Assembly (NCBI GenBank): GCA_021018995.1
Contig: CM037588.1
Coordinates: 141,481,725-141,545,724 of the forward strand
Direction: 5' to 3'
Source: Chloranthus sessilifolius
Lineage: Eukaryota; Streptophyta; Magnoliopsida; Chloranthales; Chloranthaceae
Length of the DNA stretch: 64,000 nt
Each line of letters starts with the position of its first letter. Positions within the stretch are counted from its first letter, which is position 1. Below, in pieces: positions 23,398 through 34,613 of the stretch. Both the position numbers and the translations under genes were made by a program. The notes beneath the pieces are model-generated. The model was given only the letters and a program-made list of their open reading frames with translations. It was not told the origin of the DNA and made no database searches.

Positions 23398-23602
23398 AAA
23401 AAAATCACTGCCCTAAACAGTTGTAAAAAAAGCAGTGATTTTTTCTATGATTGTTAAGAGCAGTTGTTGTTGAAGTTCATAAACCACTGTCATGTATAGT
23501 GGTAAAAAAAAATCACTCCTTTTTTTACAATTGTTTAGGGCAGTGGTTTTTTGAAAAAATCACTGTTTAGGACAATGTTTTTTTTGGCTTTTTCACGTAG
23601 TG
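23398..23602. mobile_element. Hairpin MITE-like element
   Basis: An inverted repeat of about 45 bases: the left arm starts AAAAAATCACTGCCCTAAAC, and its complement ends near 23553 with GTTTAGGGCAGTGGTTTTTT. Few mismatches are seen. The sequence runs to a CACTA-like terminus on the minus strand (CACTACGTGAAAAAGCC, 23586-23602). The left terminus was not found, so the boundary is uncertain. Confidence 0.5.
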
Positions 23603-24037
23603 TCGTCACGACGGGATCATAAAAAATCCCACGGTTGCACAATAGTCTTGTGATTGCATATTTTTTTTAACATATTACACATTTATATAATGAATGAGCG
23701 GGGAATAAAACATTGGCATGCGAAATTTGATCATCTCAAGTCTAATGAGTGACTATTTAATTGACATGTTTCACTGTTAATTTCACCTATTATGATCATG
23801 TTGTAAACTATAAACTCTAAGAATCAATCTTTCCAGGCATTAGTTTCCGTAAATACCAACACTCTTTTCAATACTATTTATATTCAATGTGTTTATTTCA
23901 TCGGATAGTTCGTTGTTTTTTGTTTTTCCTGTGTGTATTTTGGTTAAAAAATTAGAAAAGTCTAATATCATCGACTGATTTTAGCAAATTTTGTGTTTTT
24001 TTTTTTTTTAATTGAAAATTAAATATGCCCCAACCGG
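23603..24037. other. AT-rich sequence, no gene seen
   Basis: Non-coding; no repeats or promoter recognised. Part may be interior of the small element whose LTR follows. Confidence 0.4.
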
Positions 24038-24050
24038 GCTTTGATACCAA
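24038..24050 (-). other. Primer binding site of a small LTR element (initiator Met type)
   Basis: Minus strand TTGGTATCAAAGC immediately inside the LTR. It is one base off the usual TGGTATCAGAGC primer site found in many plant LTR elements. Confidence 0.65.
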
Positions 24051-24051
24051 T

Positions 24052-24478
24052 TGTTAGACGAAAACAATATCTTAGGCAAAATTAATCTTCAACCAAGTTT
24101 AGGCATACCTTATTTAAGAGAATATTCGCCGATAAAATTAGAGAAGCCGCCTCCGTGGAATACCTTGAGGACAATTCTACCTCGCTTCTATCTCCCTCTA
24201 AGTGATGGGCACGATTGCATTGAGTGGAGATGAAGAGGGGACGCTGTCCTCTTTTATAGCATGCCCTTGAATCCTAACCCATCAAGGATTCAAGGGAGAA
24301 GTGTATCACAAGTAGATAAGGATTGGCTTACCACAAACCAATCATAGTTGAAACCAACTTCTAAAGTTGCGTGGAGTGGAATCACGTTACAAGGAAAACT
24401 CAAAGTCTTTAGTCAATCATATTTTAATTAAAATAGGAAAAAGGGTTAAGTTATTGTGTGGGTCACAAATACCCAACA
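24052..24478 (-). repeat. Isolated small LTR (427 bp)
   Basis: It begins TGTTAGACG and ends CCCAACA on the plus strand, so it has TG..CA ends (minus strand TGTTGGG..CTAACA). A TATA box reads CTATAAAAGAGG on the minus strand near 24250. A primer site abuts its left end, so this is the 5' LTR of a minus-strand element whose interior has been lost. No partner LTR is in the window. Confidence 0.6.
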
Positions 24479-24544
24479 GGACCACCATGGCCTTCAGAAA
24501 GAAGCTCCGTGCTTTGAATATGGTCTGATCTTTATGCATTATAT

Positions 24545-24912
24545 TTTTGGACAGACGTCCATGGTTTCTTCACGGAAATCCATGATTTTCACATGTTCTG
24601 TTCACTGAGCACCATTTTTTTGCACGAACGTCCATGGTTTATTCACGGAAGTCCGTGTTCTTCAAAAACTCTACTCAGTTTTGTTTTGTAATATTACAGA
24701 CGTCTATCACCTTATAACGGACGTCCGCTATACTTTGGGCACTGACGCTTCGATTATCCCATTCTTGCATGGACGCCCGTGAGTACCCCACGGAAGTTCG
24801 TCATTATGTCAGTTTCTATTCTCAACGGCGCGAGATCCTATCACACATATTCAAGGGAATCCGGTCCGTTGGATCATGAACGGACGTCCGTGCCCCTTTG
24901 ACGGATGTTCGT
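24545..24912. repeat. GGACGTCC palindrome array upstream of the I 3' ORF
   Basis: Repeated degenerate copies of ACGGACGTCCGT: GACGTCCATGG, ACGGAAGTCCGTG, GAACGTCCATGG, AACGGACGTCCGC, GGACGCCCGTG, GAACGGACGTCCGTGCC, GGATGTTCGTG. Spacing is about 30-60 bases. The same motif returns at 27057-27107. Confidence 0.78.
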
Positions 24913-25004
24913 GAGGCTTTTTATTTAAATATGACAGACCTCCTTCTGGTTCATTCCGTACAAATTTTCTGATCAATCTTCTTCTTGAGGCTTACATTTT
25001 TGTG
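24913..25004 (+). promoter_or_regulatory. Promoter-like leader of the I 3' ORF
   Basis: TATA-like TATTTAAATA (24922-24931) follows the motif array, with a short pyrimidine-rich stretch and then the ATG at 25005. It parallels the layout in C, B and D. Confidence 0.4.
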
Positions 25005-26311
25005 ATGGCCTCTTGTCGCCGTTTTGGCAACTCCTTCGGCTCCAGTTCTCGTATCGCGCCGCCTCCTCTGCCATCGAAGGCTCGTCGAATTCCTTCCGTT
25101 GCCGCCGAGGAATGCTTCAATCATTATTTCGCTTCCGGGTCCTTGGTGGTTGAGCGCCCTGTGCTCGACACATTCCAACAATCGCATAAACTCTACGAGG
25201 ACTTTGCTCAACGAGAATGGCTCTCGTTTTTGTCTCCTTCTTGACCGGCTTACATAGATTGGACTCAATGCTTCTACGCAAATTTTTGGAATATCACTAC
25301 AAAAATAAGAGGTTTCAGTGGCACCTACTATTAAGGCATTTTTTGGTTGCGGGAAGACTAATAGCGGCAGTTTTTGGTAGCGACAGTACTAATAGCAACA
25401 ATTTTTTGTTAAAAAAACTACCGCTAATAGTCTTATTTTTTGTAGTGACATGCACAACGACGATGACCCTTTGGAACGCATTGCTCATAGCAATGTCTAT
25501 GGTCATTAAGTTCAGATCTCTCTTGCCTGCATGTCTGCCATTTTGGGGCTTCCTGTTGACCTTACCAGATTTCGATTTCCTATCTCCGAGGATGAGATCG
25601 AAACTTTCATCGACCCTCAGGCCGTGTACAATCATGTAAGCTCTACCCTTGGCCATCTTACCAATGTTGCTCTTCACTACATCTAGATGATGGAGTGACA
25701 TCAATGGTTGCGCTTTGTTCTCTTCGCCTTCCTCACCCCTCGTGTCGGGAATATGGATCAAGTGCATTAGGACACCATCCTTCTTATGCTCTTGATGGAG
25801 ACCGGCAAGCCTTTGTGCCTCTCCACGATCCTTTACGAAGTGATCGTTCGTCGGATGCACGATGAGAATTCCAAGTCCGTGCTTCCTTTTTCCATTCTCG
25901 TTGGGAAAGTCATTGTAGGCCAGATGTTCCTTCCTCCAACCCTCGCAGAGTCGAAGATGCTTCCTCCCGTTGGCAAGCTTGCGTGCATCGGAAAATGAGC
26001 CAAGACCTCTCTTGATGAGTTGGAGTTTTCTTTTATCGATCTTGAGGAAGGTGATCAGCTTGCATAGCCTTGGTTGGTGATTTTGGTTTGGTTCCTCCTC
26101 CTATGTTGTAGCCCCCGATAGTCCTTCCATATGACCCTCGATTTGACCGCATTGATGGGGATATACATGCTTTGTTTGCTCAGTTGGATTCTGGCTTTAC
26201 CACTTTTGGGTCGAGTTTGACTTCCCTGGAGAACACTGTTGACTCGGGCTTTGTGGCCCTTATGGCACGTTTCAATGAACTCTTACCTCCCCAGCATCCG
26301 CCATCACCGTA
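25005..26311 (+). pseudogene. 3' ORF of fragment I, 'putative plant transposon protein' family, broken
   Basis: The N-terminus is MASCRRFGNSFGSSS with a Pro-rich start, then AEECFNHYF and YEDFAQREW. After a MITE insertion the frame resumes as HQVQISLACMSAILGLPVDL and FPISEDEIETFIDPQAVYNH. It continues with FAFLTPRVGNMD, METGKPLCLSTILYEVIVRR and LPFSILVGKV, and ends with a heptad-like segment (FAQLDSGFTTFGSSLTSLEN) and a Pro-rich tail at about 26311. This matches the family order seen in D and E: a conserved core and a helical C-terminus. Several stops and shifts are present. Function unknown. Confidence 0.65.
25295..25447. mobile_element. Mini-CACTA MITE (153 bp) inside the I 3' ORF
   Basis: Terminal inverted repeats CACTACAAAAATAAG and CTTATTTTTTGTAGTG are typical of CACTA transposons. 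A subterminal inverted pair also occurs (ACTAATAGCGGCAGTTTTT and its complement). It carries no coding capacity. No clear 3-bp target duplication remains (TAT left, ACA right). It breaks the reading frame of the surrounding ORF. Confidence 0.72.
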
Positions 26312-26904
26312 GATTCATTATTTTGTGATGATGGTTGTTTTTGTTCATATTTGTTTGTGTCTCCTTGTATGGGCTATCATTGAAGCCCATTTTGGTTTTC
26401 TTGATCTTGACGTATACAGTCCAATTGACATATATATAAAAATGAAAATCGTTTTGCTTCCTTTGTACATTGCTTGTTATCTTTTATGGGATATGATTGA
26501 CTGATGTTTTCCCTCTTTGTCACACTCTGACAAAAGGGGGGAGATATGTGTTGTTTTTTATATATGTAGCTTTTTTTATGGATTTTTGGGAGGATCTTAG
26601 CCTTGGTATATTTTAGTCAATTTATTTCTTCATTATATTCTCTGTTATGCTTGATCTTTTGTTCTATTATTTCAGGTAACATGTAAAGGTGCGAATGCTC
26701 ATCGTACATTGAAAGCAAGACTTTATATAGAGCATATGATCATACTGGACAAATAAGTTAGGGGTAGGTAGCGAGTTGTACTTTTTAATTGCATACTAGA
26801 TTAATGTATAGGACTTAAATGAGAGCTAATCTGATATATTTTTATTTTCTTTGAGTCCTTATAAGCTAGGTTTTGTCATGATTGTGATGAAGGGGGAAAT
26901 TATT
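26312..26904. other. 3' non-coding part of fragment I with polypurine-like tracts
   Basis: Purine tracts resembling plus-strand primers lie at 26531-26545 (CAAAAGGGGGGAGAT) and 26888-26903 (GATGAAGGGGGAAAT). Either could mark the start of a 3' LTR. No gene was seen. Confidence 0.4.
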
Positions 26905-27700
26905 AGTTATTTTGTCATAATCATGATCGAACCTAGATTTGCTCCAAAAAGTAGTTATAATGCCAAGTATAATCACTTCGACAGATCAACTCCCATCAAA
27001 ATCTGCTTTTGAATTTTGAAAACTCATTTTACCTGATTCTTGACTAAGTCGGGTAGGACGGACGTCCGTGACCGACTCACAGACTTTTGTGGTCATGGAC
27101 GTCCGTGCCCTGTCGGCTACAAAAGGAAAGCTAGGGTTTCAGTGGTCTACCTATGAAAAATATTATCTCTAAAATCTCAAAAATCCACCAAAAATCTCAG
27201 CTTTCCTTCTCCTTGAGATAATTTGTTATTATTCTCAATTGATCAAATCTCAAGGCGAATTTTACCTCTTTGCTTTGAGGTTGAGCTTCTGTACTTCAAG
27301 CTCGTTGTTGGCTCGTGTGATTCGAGCGGACCGTTGTGAGAAATGACTGTTGAAGGCGATAACTACATGCACTGTGAAAAGGACGATCGTGGGATGCGAT
27401 CATTATTGGTGAAGCTGAGTGATAGAGCATTTCATTCATACCACTATAAGCACTTACTTTTCATAGTTGATTATTTGCCTTGGATCTGAGATAGATCTTG
27501 TGATTTTTAATTGTGAAAGGGTTTTCCACGTTAAAATTATTTGTGTTCAATTTGTGATTGATATTGTATTCATATATTGTCAATATTATTGTTTTGCTAG
27601 TTATATCATCGATTACCCTAAATTTTCAATTACAAAATCTTGGGAAGTGCAGAGGGATTGGGGAAGTTGTGCCTATGCTTGAAAACTCATATATGCTCTG
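26905..27700 (+). repeat. Probable 3' LTR of fragment I (ends uncertain)
   Basis: It follows a polypurine tract and contains two GGACGTCC palindromes (27057-27107), the same motif as the array before the I ORF. A TATA-like CTACAAAAGG lies near 27116, and then AAAGCTAGGGTTTCAG. No partner LTR is in the window, so the call rests on order and motif only. Confidence 0.4.
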
Positions 27701-27759
27701 TCATCACATCGACAACAAAAGCATTTCCATAATGGAAAAAGGCTAGAGTTCGTTAGAGC

Positions 27760-28479
27760 CCCTAAAGTACAGGCAAAGAGGCAGATGATATTCATTAGAT
27801 CCTAAAACTGTAAAATTAGCCACACATTTCAATGTAAAAGTTATAAATCAATGAAATAAATTAAAAATAATTCATTAAAAATGCCAAATTTGAGTCTCCA
27901 ACTTGATCCACAAAGTAGCTTTAACCAACGTGCTATGATTCTATCGAAGGCAATTGCTAATCTATCTTCTAAAAAGATAGAAAACAATAAAAGAAAAATA
28001 AAAGACTGAAAACTAATGTACAAAAAGAGAGAGCTCCCTAACCCTAACTATAACTTTGCCTTTTATAGGGCTCTTTTTTGAAACCCTATTATTTCCCAGA
28101 TTTTTGTGAAATTCGACCCAACTCTTCAGCAGACTCAACCTCAGTATTTTGGCCATAATGTTTTACTCCAAATTCGGATTGGAGCAATTCTTAAGGCATT
28201 GGAAAGAAAATAATGAGCTTTACTACTTTGTGTGAAATAGCAATTTCATGAATCCGATGTTTTATAGGTCAAAATAGAGCTATAAGTTTGAATAAGTTCT
28301 AGATGATCCATGGTTGCACGGATTTGACGTTATTTGCTGAACTCTTGGGCTATTTTATTCTTAACTTATCTCTAGACCTATAAATCATGAAAACTATACA
28401 AAATATATTAAATAGCTTTCATCGGATGATAATCTATAGGTTTAAGGGGTCAAATATTAATTATTTTCAATACTTATCA
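27760..28479 (-). repeat. 3' LTR of element H (left end uncertain)
   Basis: On the minus strand it starts TGATAAGTATTG at 28479, directly after GGTTTGCGGGTG, the polypurine site shared with B, D and E. A TATA box (minus CTATAAAAGG, near 28060) follows about 420 bases in. No obvious palindromic array was seen here, unlike the other families. Confidence 0.6.
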
Positions 28480-28520
28480 CACCCGCAAACCTACCCTTCG
28501 CTAATCCTAGAGCAAAGACA
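28480..28520 (-). other. Polypurine tract region of element H
   Basis: Minus strand GCTCTAGGATTAGCGAAGGG then TAGGTTTGCGGGTG before the LTR start. This is the lineage consensus seen in B, D and E. Confidence 0.65.
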
Positions 28521-28572
28521 AAGGAAAATATAGTAAAAAATAAAATAAACTAATATCCTAGAAAAAATAGAG

Positions 28573-28693
28573 GCCACTTTCATAGCTAACACGGTTCCAT
28601 TTAGCATATTCGACAAGCCATTAAACCACTAAGTAATCCGTAGTGGAGGAGTTCTGTCTCCTGAGGGTTTAAAGTGAAGTTACCCACAAACTT
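28573..28693 (-). promoter_or_regulatory. Conserved 3' non-coding block, H copy
   Basis: It aligns by eye over about 120 bases with 10271-10393 and with the reverse strand of 46591-46710 and 50706-50823. Shared runs include CCTCAGGAGAC, ACTCCTCCACTA and GCTAAATG. It lies 94 nt before the 3' LTR. Confidence 0.78.
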
Positions 28694-28699
28694 TCCAAA

Positions 28700-30455
28700 A
28701 CTTTTTTTTTTAAATCATCATTTCAAATTCAATTTTTGATAAGAATAACACCTTCAAAAGCATTAAAATCATTCACAATTTCAACCTTCAATTAAGTAAT
28801 GAAAAAATTATACTAAAGGTTTTTATTCACCAAACTCTCAAAATTTTGATATGTTCATGCAAAGAGTGATGTGTGTGCTTATCAGAACTAAATACTATCC
28901 ATCTTTAAATACTCCTAAACTATGAACCTTTCAAAAATTTTATCTTGACTCAAGCCTCACCTTAGATATACACTCTCCAAAACAAACACCCATATGAAAG
29001 GGTTACTTTTTCGCACTTATGTGAGGGATAATTCAAAGCAAAGTAAATGGTCTCACAAAATAAAAAAAATAGAATTCAAAGAAAATAAATCTCATATAAA
29101 GACACTTATTTATCCCATACATCCTACATAAATTATCATAGATATTATAAATTTACTCTCCATAAGACAGTTACCAATTGAGATTGGATCATAAAGGTCT
29201 TTTTAAGCCTATAATAGGGCTTAGGTTAAGGATACAAAAGAAAGGAAATTAGGATTCAAAATATTTATGAGAAATAGGAGAAAGAATGCAATAATATCAA
29301 TTATTTTTTTTTATGAAACTTTCTTTTCCCTCATTCCCTTATTTTATGAAACTCAAATTTTTAGTTTCGCTCTTCTTCTTTTTCTTTAATCTCCTATCAT
29401 CTTAACTGCCCTTCTTGAATACTTTTTTCCCCCACTTGACTTTATTCACTTTATTTTTATGTAAACACTACAATTCAGTACCTCTCTCACTTACTCTCTT
29501 TTCATTCATCTTATCCCACGTTGCCAAATTTTCATAAATAAAAAGGTTAAGGGTAAATTTTAGAAATGATGTAGGGTAAATAGATTAATGTGGCTTATCA
29601 AAGAAACATGCAAACATTAAAAATATTCAAAATGGTACTAGAAAGGTAAAATCAATTTAGGTGAGTAATTTTAGCTCGAACAATAAAAACATAGCCTTCA
29701 ATCATATCCTCAATCAATGGTATATTGCCTATTTGCTTTAAATAAATTTACAACATGTTCTAGCAAGTGATATAGATTTGATTTCATACTTGGTCATAGG
29801 TCAAACATAAAATACATGAGATTATCAACAAAAGAATGAAATAAAAGATAGCCTAAAAAACAATTATCAACTTAAAAATGTCTAGCCTGGTAATATGTTA
29901 AAGAGTGTTCTAAGTATGAATTTCACAAAAGATTTATCGTTTAAAGAATAAATTTCCTAAGTTGAATTTTTGACACTCCTTAACTTAAGCACAGTTGGTG
30001 TTAAAACGAAATAAAACAAGGTTTAAAGGGATTCCAATAAAGGAGAAATATTTTAACCATACCCCAAATCTTGAACAAAACAATGTCCTCATTGTTGACT
30101 ATACCCAAAATAAATCGAATTAAGGTGAAAAAATATACCTGCAGTAATGATTTTGAGGCCCGTGATAGCACATTAATAGGGGAGAGATAGGAAAATCTCC
30201 CAAAACCTGCATGAAAATATACCAGTACAAACAAACTTGCCCATCGAGTAATATATGTGTATATCCAAGTATCCTCCCCACACAAAAAAGAACGTCAATA
30301 ATAGAGATGAGATTACCAACACTAACAAAATGCTACCAGTATAATACTATCATAATCATAATTAATCATAAAAATGAGGGTATCCAGACATTTTTTTTCT
30401 TATTTTTATTTTTTATGTTTATTTATTTATTTAAAAAACAATAAAAATTTGTAAA
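28700..30455. other. 3' untranslated region of element H
   Basis: Very AT-rich. The short frames across it are low-complexity. No gene was seen. Confidence 0.5.
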
Positions 30456-31158
30456 ACTAATTTACAAGGTATAATGACATTCCGAGTCCACCAGGATCCC
30501 TAATCTATTAACAGAGACTTAGTTATAGCCTCATGTTGTGCCCACGTTCCACTAATATGGTCCATCTCTAACCTTTCAATCTCTACCCTGTACTTCACAT
30601 CCACAGGATCGCACTCCTGATTCAAACCCATTAGCCTTTTCTGGGCCTTTTGTTAATTGTTTATGTATTCAATAAATGGAAAACAAGTTAGAAATTCATC
30701 TTTCTCCCCCAAACTAAATTCACATTCATCAGAAAATGTTATGTCTCCCTTATCGCAACATTCTAAAAGTGGATGGTCGACTAACATGACTCATTCCTTC
30801 AGGTGCTGACTCGACATCGAACTCATCGGTCAAGCTGGGTAGATAAGCTTCCAACGGGTCTGTAATGGTGTCCTTTTTCATCTCTCTCGACTTGATTCTC
30901 AATTCCCTCATTGACATTAGAATTGCTCCATTCCATTTCCTATTCTCCTCGCACTACATCAACACTCATTGTGCTAGTCTCGAGCGTAGTGACCAATTGG
31001 TCATGCTCATATTCCTGAACGAAATCAGAGGGGTTGATTTGTGTCGAAATATGAATATATTTTGCACCCAAATACTGACATTTGGCTATCCGATGAAGGC
31101 AACCTAGTGGCTTTGGTGTAGGTTTGATGGTTTCAGGTATTTTCAACCATTGGATCAT
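30456..31158 (-). pseudogene. Unidentified decayed ORF at the 3' end of H
   Basis: Three frames carry coherent protein. About 31158-30940 holds WLKIPETIKPTPKPLGCLHR and KYIHISTQINPSDFVQEY. About 30870-30790 holds ITDPLEAYLPSLTDEFDVES. About 30785-30465 holds KGDITFSDECEFSLGEKDEF, then FLTCFPFIEYINN-stop-QKAQKRLMGLNQ and YRVEIERLEMDHISGTWAQH. It lies where other elements have their 3' ORF but shows none of the YPRLV motifs. The upstream end is cut by the insertion of F. I do not recognise the family. Confidence 0.45.
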
Positions 31159-31171
31159 TCATAAGCATAAA

Positions 31172-32536
31172 TGATCATAATTAAGGAGAACGTGGAAGCA
31201 TTGAACCATGGAGCCAACGAAAGCACTAAAATCCGTGAAGAATCGATTGATCCATCCGAGGATCGACCGATTGATGCTGAGAAGGAATAATTGTACAAGA
31301 TCTCACAGGCCAAAGTCGATCGATCGAAGCTTTAAATTTGATCGATTAATTGACAAATTTTTTATGTGTCAAAAGAACCAAGTCAAAATTGATCGATTGA
31401 GACCTTAGATTCGACCGATCGAGTTTATGAGGCTTTTTGCTGCTCAATTCATATTTTAAATTCGATCGACTTTAAGATATTTTTGCCCGCCAATTTTTGA
31501 TTTTAAATTCGATCGATCAAAAATTGGAATTCGATCGATCGACCTTAAGAACATAACGAAGTTTAGGGTTCGGGACGGTTATCCTTGGTCATTTTTTGAG
31601 TTTTCTTCTTGGTTTTTTTATTTCTTGTAGCTAGGGTTTAGAATTGGGCATTGTGATCTTCAATTTTTAGGATTGTAATCTCTTCTTTAGGCCTTGTTTT
31701 CATTTCTACTTGTAAGTTCTTATTTTAAATTATTGTAAGGTTTCAGATCTTGTCCAAAAAGATCCAAGCTTTTGATAATTGGAGAACCGTGACTGATGGC
31801 TTCGAACTTGTACGTTGTGTATGGATTGAGGATGAGTGGCTAAACCTCTCATTCAAGGAAGAAGCGACCCTTAGATGAGTAATTAATTTATTTCAATTCG
31901 GTCATTTCTTTTACAAATATTGAATCATACGATTTATCGTTTGTGCAAATCGTAGTATCTTTGAATACTCATCTATAATCGTTGATTTTGTAGATCGGTG
32001 ACCATAGAAGGGTTATTTACACCTAGATCGATCTTGTAGATCGATGTAGGGTGTCGTGTGATTAATTTAACTATTGTGGATGTTTATTTTTGATATGTTA
32101 TGCATATTGCATGATTCATGTCATTAGTGAATGCATCATATTGCTAGGATAGTGTATGCAAGATTCAATAATCATATTCTTTTCAAATCATTTTGCTTGT
32201 AGTAAAATGAGGGTAAATATTTGTTCATGTGAAATTATTGGATTGTTTTTAGATAAATTACAAATCTAGGGTTAGCTGAATCCTTGAATGTTTTGTCATT
32301 GCTGCTTCAATTATCAATTGCTTGCCTTGCATAGGTCCTTGTTTAGATCGCATTTGTTTTCCTTGAGTAGTTGTTAAAAACTTATCACAAAAACTTCGTG
32401 GCTCTGGCAAAACGTTCTAACTTAATACTTTTGCGAATCAATTAACTTACACACTTCCCTGTGGGTTCGACATCCTTGTATTCACCCTGGTACAATTGAA
32501 ATTGTGCACTTGCAAGGTTTCAATGTAAAACTATCA
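31172..32536 (+). repeat. 5' LTR of element F (left end tentative)
   Basis: The right end is firm: it ends CTATCA before a primer site. The left end is placed at TGATCATAAT because sister LTRs begin TGATCAG, TGATTAG and TGATAAG. It contains a CGATCGATCG-type array at about 31240-31550. F is inserted in the H ORF. Confidence 0.6.
31240..31550. repeat. CGATCG-type motif array in the F LTR
   Basis: Repeated GATCGATCGAAGC, TTGATCGATT, GACCGATCGAG, TTCGATCGATCAAAA and TTCGATCGATCGACC with short spacers. The motif is shared with D. Confidence 0.78.
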
Positions 32537-32542
32537 AGTTTT

Positions 32543-32560
32543 TGGTGCCATTGCTGGAGA
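32543..32560 (+). other. Primer binding site of element F (diverged tRNA-Asp type)
   Basis: TGGTGCCATTGCTGGAGA after CAAGTTTT, with a few changes from the Athila primer site. Confidence 0.65.
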
Positions 32561-32696
32561 AGTAGCGGAATTTTGTTGATTTTTGAAGGTATTTTGTTTT
32601 CCTTCCCTTCACCTTTTTTTTTCTTTCTTTAAAAAAAAAAAATTCAAATTAATTTTTTTAAAATTTAGTTTATCCTTGTCACAGCTCGTTTGGTGC

Positions 32697-32819
32697 ATGA
32701 GCTTTACCCGATCTCATCACCCCAATCTACAGCCTTTGAGTCTTGAGATCGAAAGAACATGTAAAACGAACTCTAGAAACCGTAGGGATTGGCGTGATAA
32801 CATCGAGATCATGGCTGAT
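32697..32819 (+). pseudogene. Gag N-terminus of element F, cut by insertion of D
   Basis: Forty-one open codons start MSFTRSHHPNLQPLSLEIER and include the LEIERTC segment typical of the N-terminus of Athila-type gags (compare PEIERTLLRR in E and LELERTCRRV in D). The frame is clean up to 32819, where the TGATCAG end of D begins. The rest of F should lie beyond D, outside the window. Confidence 0.75.
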
Positions 32820-34374
32820 TGATCAGACTCAAAAGATGTATAAGTTATCCCCAAATCTCGGCTCTGTTAATCTTCACTTAACTAATAATGTGCGCTTTTA
32901 GTTCATGTTGTGTTACAACAGGTATAAAAGCTGATTAAATGCAAAAAGTGTTAAAAGAGCGAAGATGTGAAAAAGCCCAAGAAAACGGCAAGAATCCAAG
33001 GAACTCAGCTGAAAAGAGTGTCTTCAAAGGTCAAATAGATCGGTCGAAATTGCAAATTCGACTGGTCAGAATAGCACAGCAGAGGAGGTTCTCTGCTGAA
33101 GAGAAAAGTGATAAAATGGACCGATCGAAGCACTAAAATAGACCAATCAGAACTCCGAAAGCTTCAAAAATCCAAAGAGTGACCGGTCAGGACTCAACCG
33201 ACTAGTTAGAAATGAAATAGACAGAACGAAGAAATCTCAGAGGAATTTATCGACTTGTCTAAAGCCAGTCGACCGGTTTGGAAAATAAAGATTCCTGAAT
33301 CCTTCACGAGTCGTTTCCTACTTGGAGAAGGAAAGTAAACTCGACCGGTAAGTTCTCTGAACTCGATCGATCCCAACTGCGTTTCTGAGCGAAAATCAAG
33401 GTTCATAGCTGTTGATATCTTTTAGGTGCTGAGATCTTCTCCGGGAATCTCTTCTAATAGATGGGTTAACTCCAAATCTTGCGGATTATCTTTCAGAATC
33501 ATCTTCCTTGGAGGATTTTTAGGATTTAAAGATTGCTTGTTGTATATGATTGTTCTAGGGCCATGTAAATCTATAAATAAGGACCCTATGGTTAGGTTTT
33601 AGGGGACTCGCATGCTAGAACTCTTCTAGAGGGCTCTGATGTGAGTTTATGTAGTATTAGGTTAAGAGTAGTTACGGAATGGAGGTAGATTGGATGTAAT
33701 CATCAATTAGAGCCTGCATCAGCAATGATGAAGGTCTCTGATTCGATGTGCGCTTAAAGCTTTGGGCTGGATCTCTTGTAAATTCTGGATAAGTATCTTA
33801 ATATATTTGTATTTTCTTTTTATGTTTGTGAATTCCATTATTGGTATGATTGCATGTTCGAGGCTCTGACTAGATCGAGAATGCGATAGTAACACTGCAA
33901 TCTTATATAGTTTAATCTCAGTGGCCTTGTAGGGATTGGGGATAGATTAGATAGGATATTCACCGACGGACTAGGCCTTGTAGGGTAGTTTTTGTTGGTT
34001 CATACAATGGTTCTTTGACGAGTAGGTTTGTCTAACTCACGATTAGATCTACCTATTTCATATATGAAGTGACTGAGCTTGTAGCCAGGAGTAGGGGTAC
34101 TAGGGATTCACGATAAAAAAGAAGTTGAATTTATTAGTTACGAATCTGGAATCCAAGAGAGATCCCAGTCTGCTTTCTCCTTTCTTATTTCCAAAACTAT
34201 GTAGATTTCTTTTATTTTTATTTTAGAATAATTTAGAAAATCTAATGTTGCAAATTATTGTGTAAAACATAATTAATAGGAGATAAACAACAAATCCCTA
34301 TAGTTCGACACCCTTATACTTGCCCTAGTACATTCGGACTTACGCACTTGTAAGGTTTTGAAATAAAACGATCA
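32820..34374 (+). repeat. 5' LTR of element D
   Basis: It starts TGATCAGACTC and ends CGATCA. It matches 50931-51995 with scattered changes (roughly nine in ten bases by eye in the first 130). The motif array is at 33035-33390 and the TATA box CTATAAATAAGG at 33571. Confidence 0.92.
33035..33390. repeat. GACCGGTC/CGATCG motif array in the D 5' LTR
   Basis: About ten degenerate copies, such as GATCGGTCGAAATT, TTCGACTGGTC, GACCGATCGAAG, GTCGACCGG, CTCGACCGGT and CTCGATCGATC. It ends about 180 bases before the TATA box, so it lies in the presumed U3. Confidence 0.8.
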
Positions 34375-34380
34375 AGTTTT

Positions 34381-34398
34381 TGGCGCCGTTGTCGAGGA
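34381..34398 (+). other. Primer binding site of element D (tRNA-Asp-like)
   Basis: TGGCGCCGTTGTCGAGGA, one base off the standard Athila site, six bases inside the LTR. Confidence 0.85.
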
Positions 34399-34613
34399 TT
34401 TTTGCTTTATTTCTTATTTGAATTCTATTTTACTAGATTTTTGTGTCATTATACTAATTGTAGTGTGTGTGCTTTGTAGGTTTGGAGATTAGAGGCTCGA
34501 ATACACCAAAGCTTGTCACGGGACACTGTGAGAGGCCAAGGTACGCATTTTAGATTTTCGAGTAGTAGACTAACTATTTTATTTTTGTTTTCTTTCTATT
34601 TATTCCAAGGTTG

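Noticed and set aside
25315-25860. 181-codon minus frame
   Set aside because: It is the reverse of the I 3' ORF and of the MITE; the plus strand carries the recognisable family motifs.
27467-27746. Short plus frames after the I array
   Set aside because: AT-rich with no motif; they lie within the presumed LTR of I.
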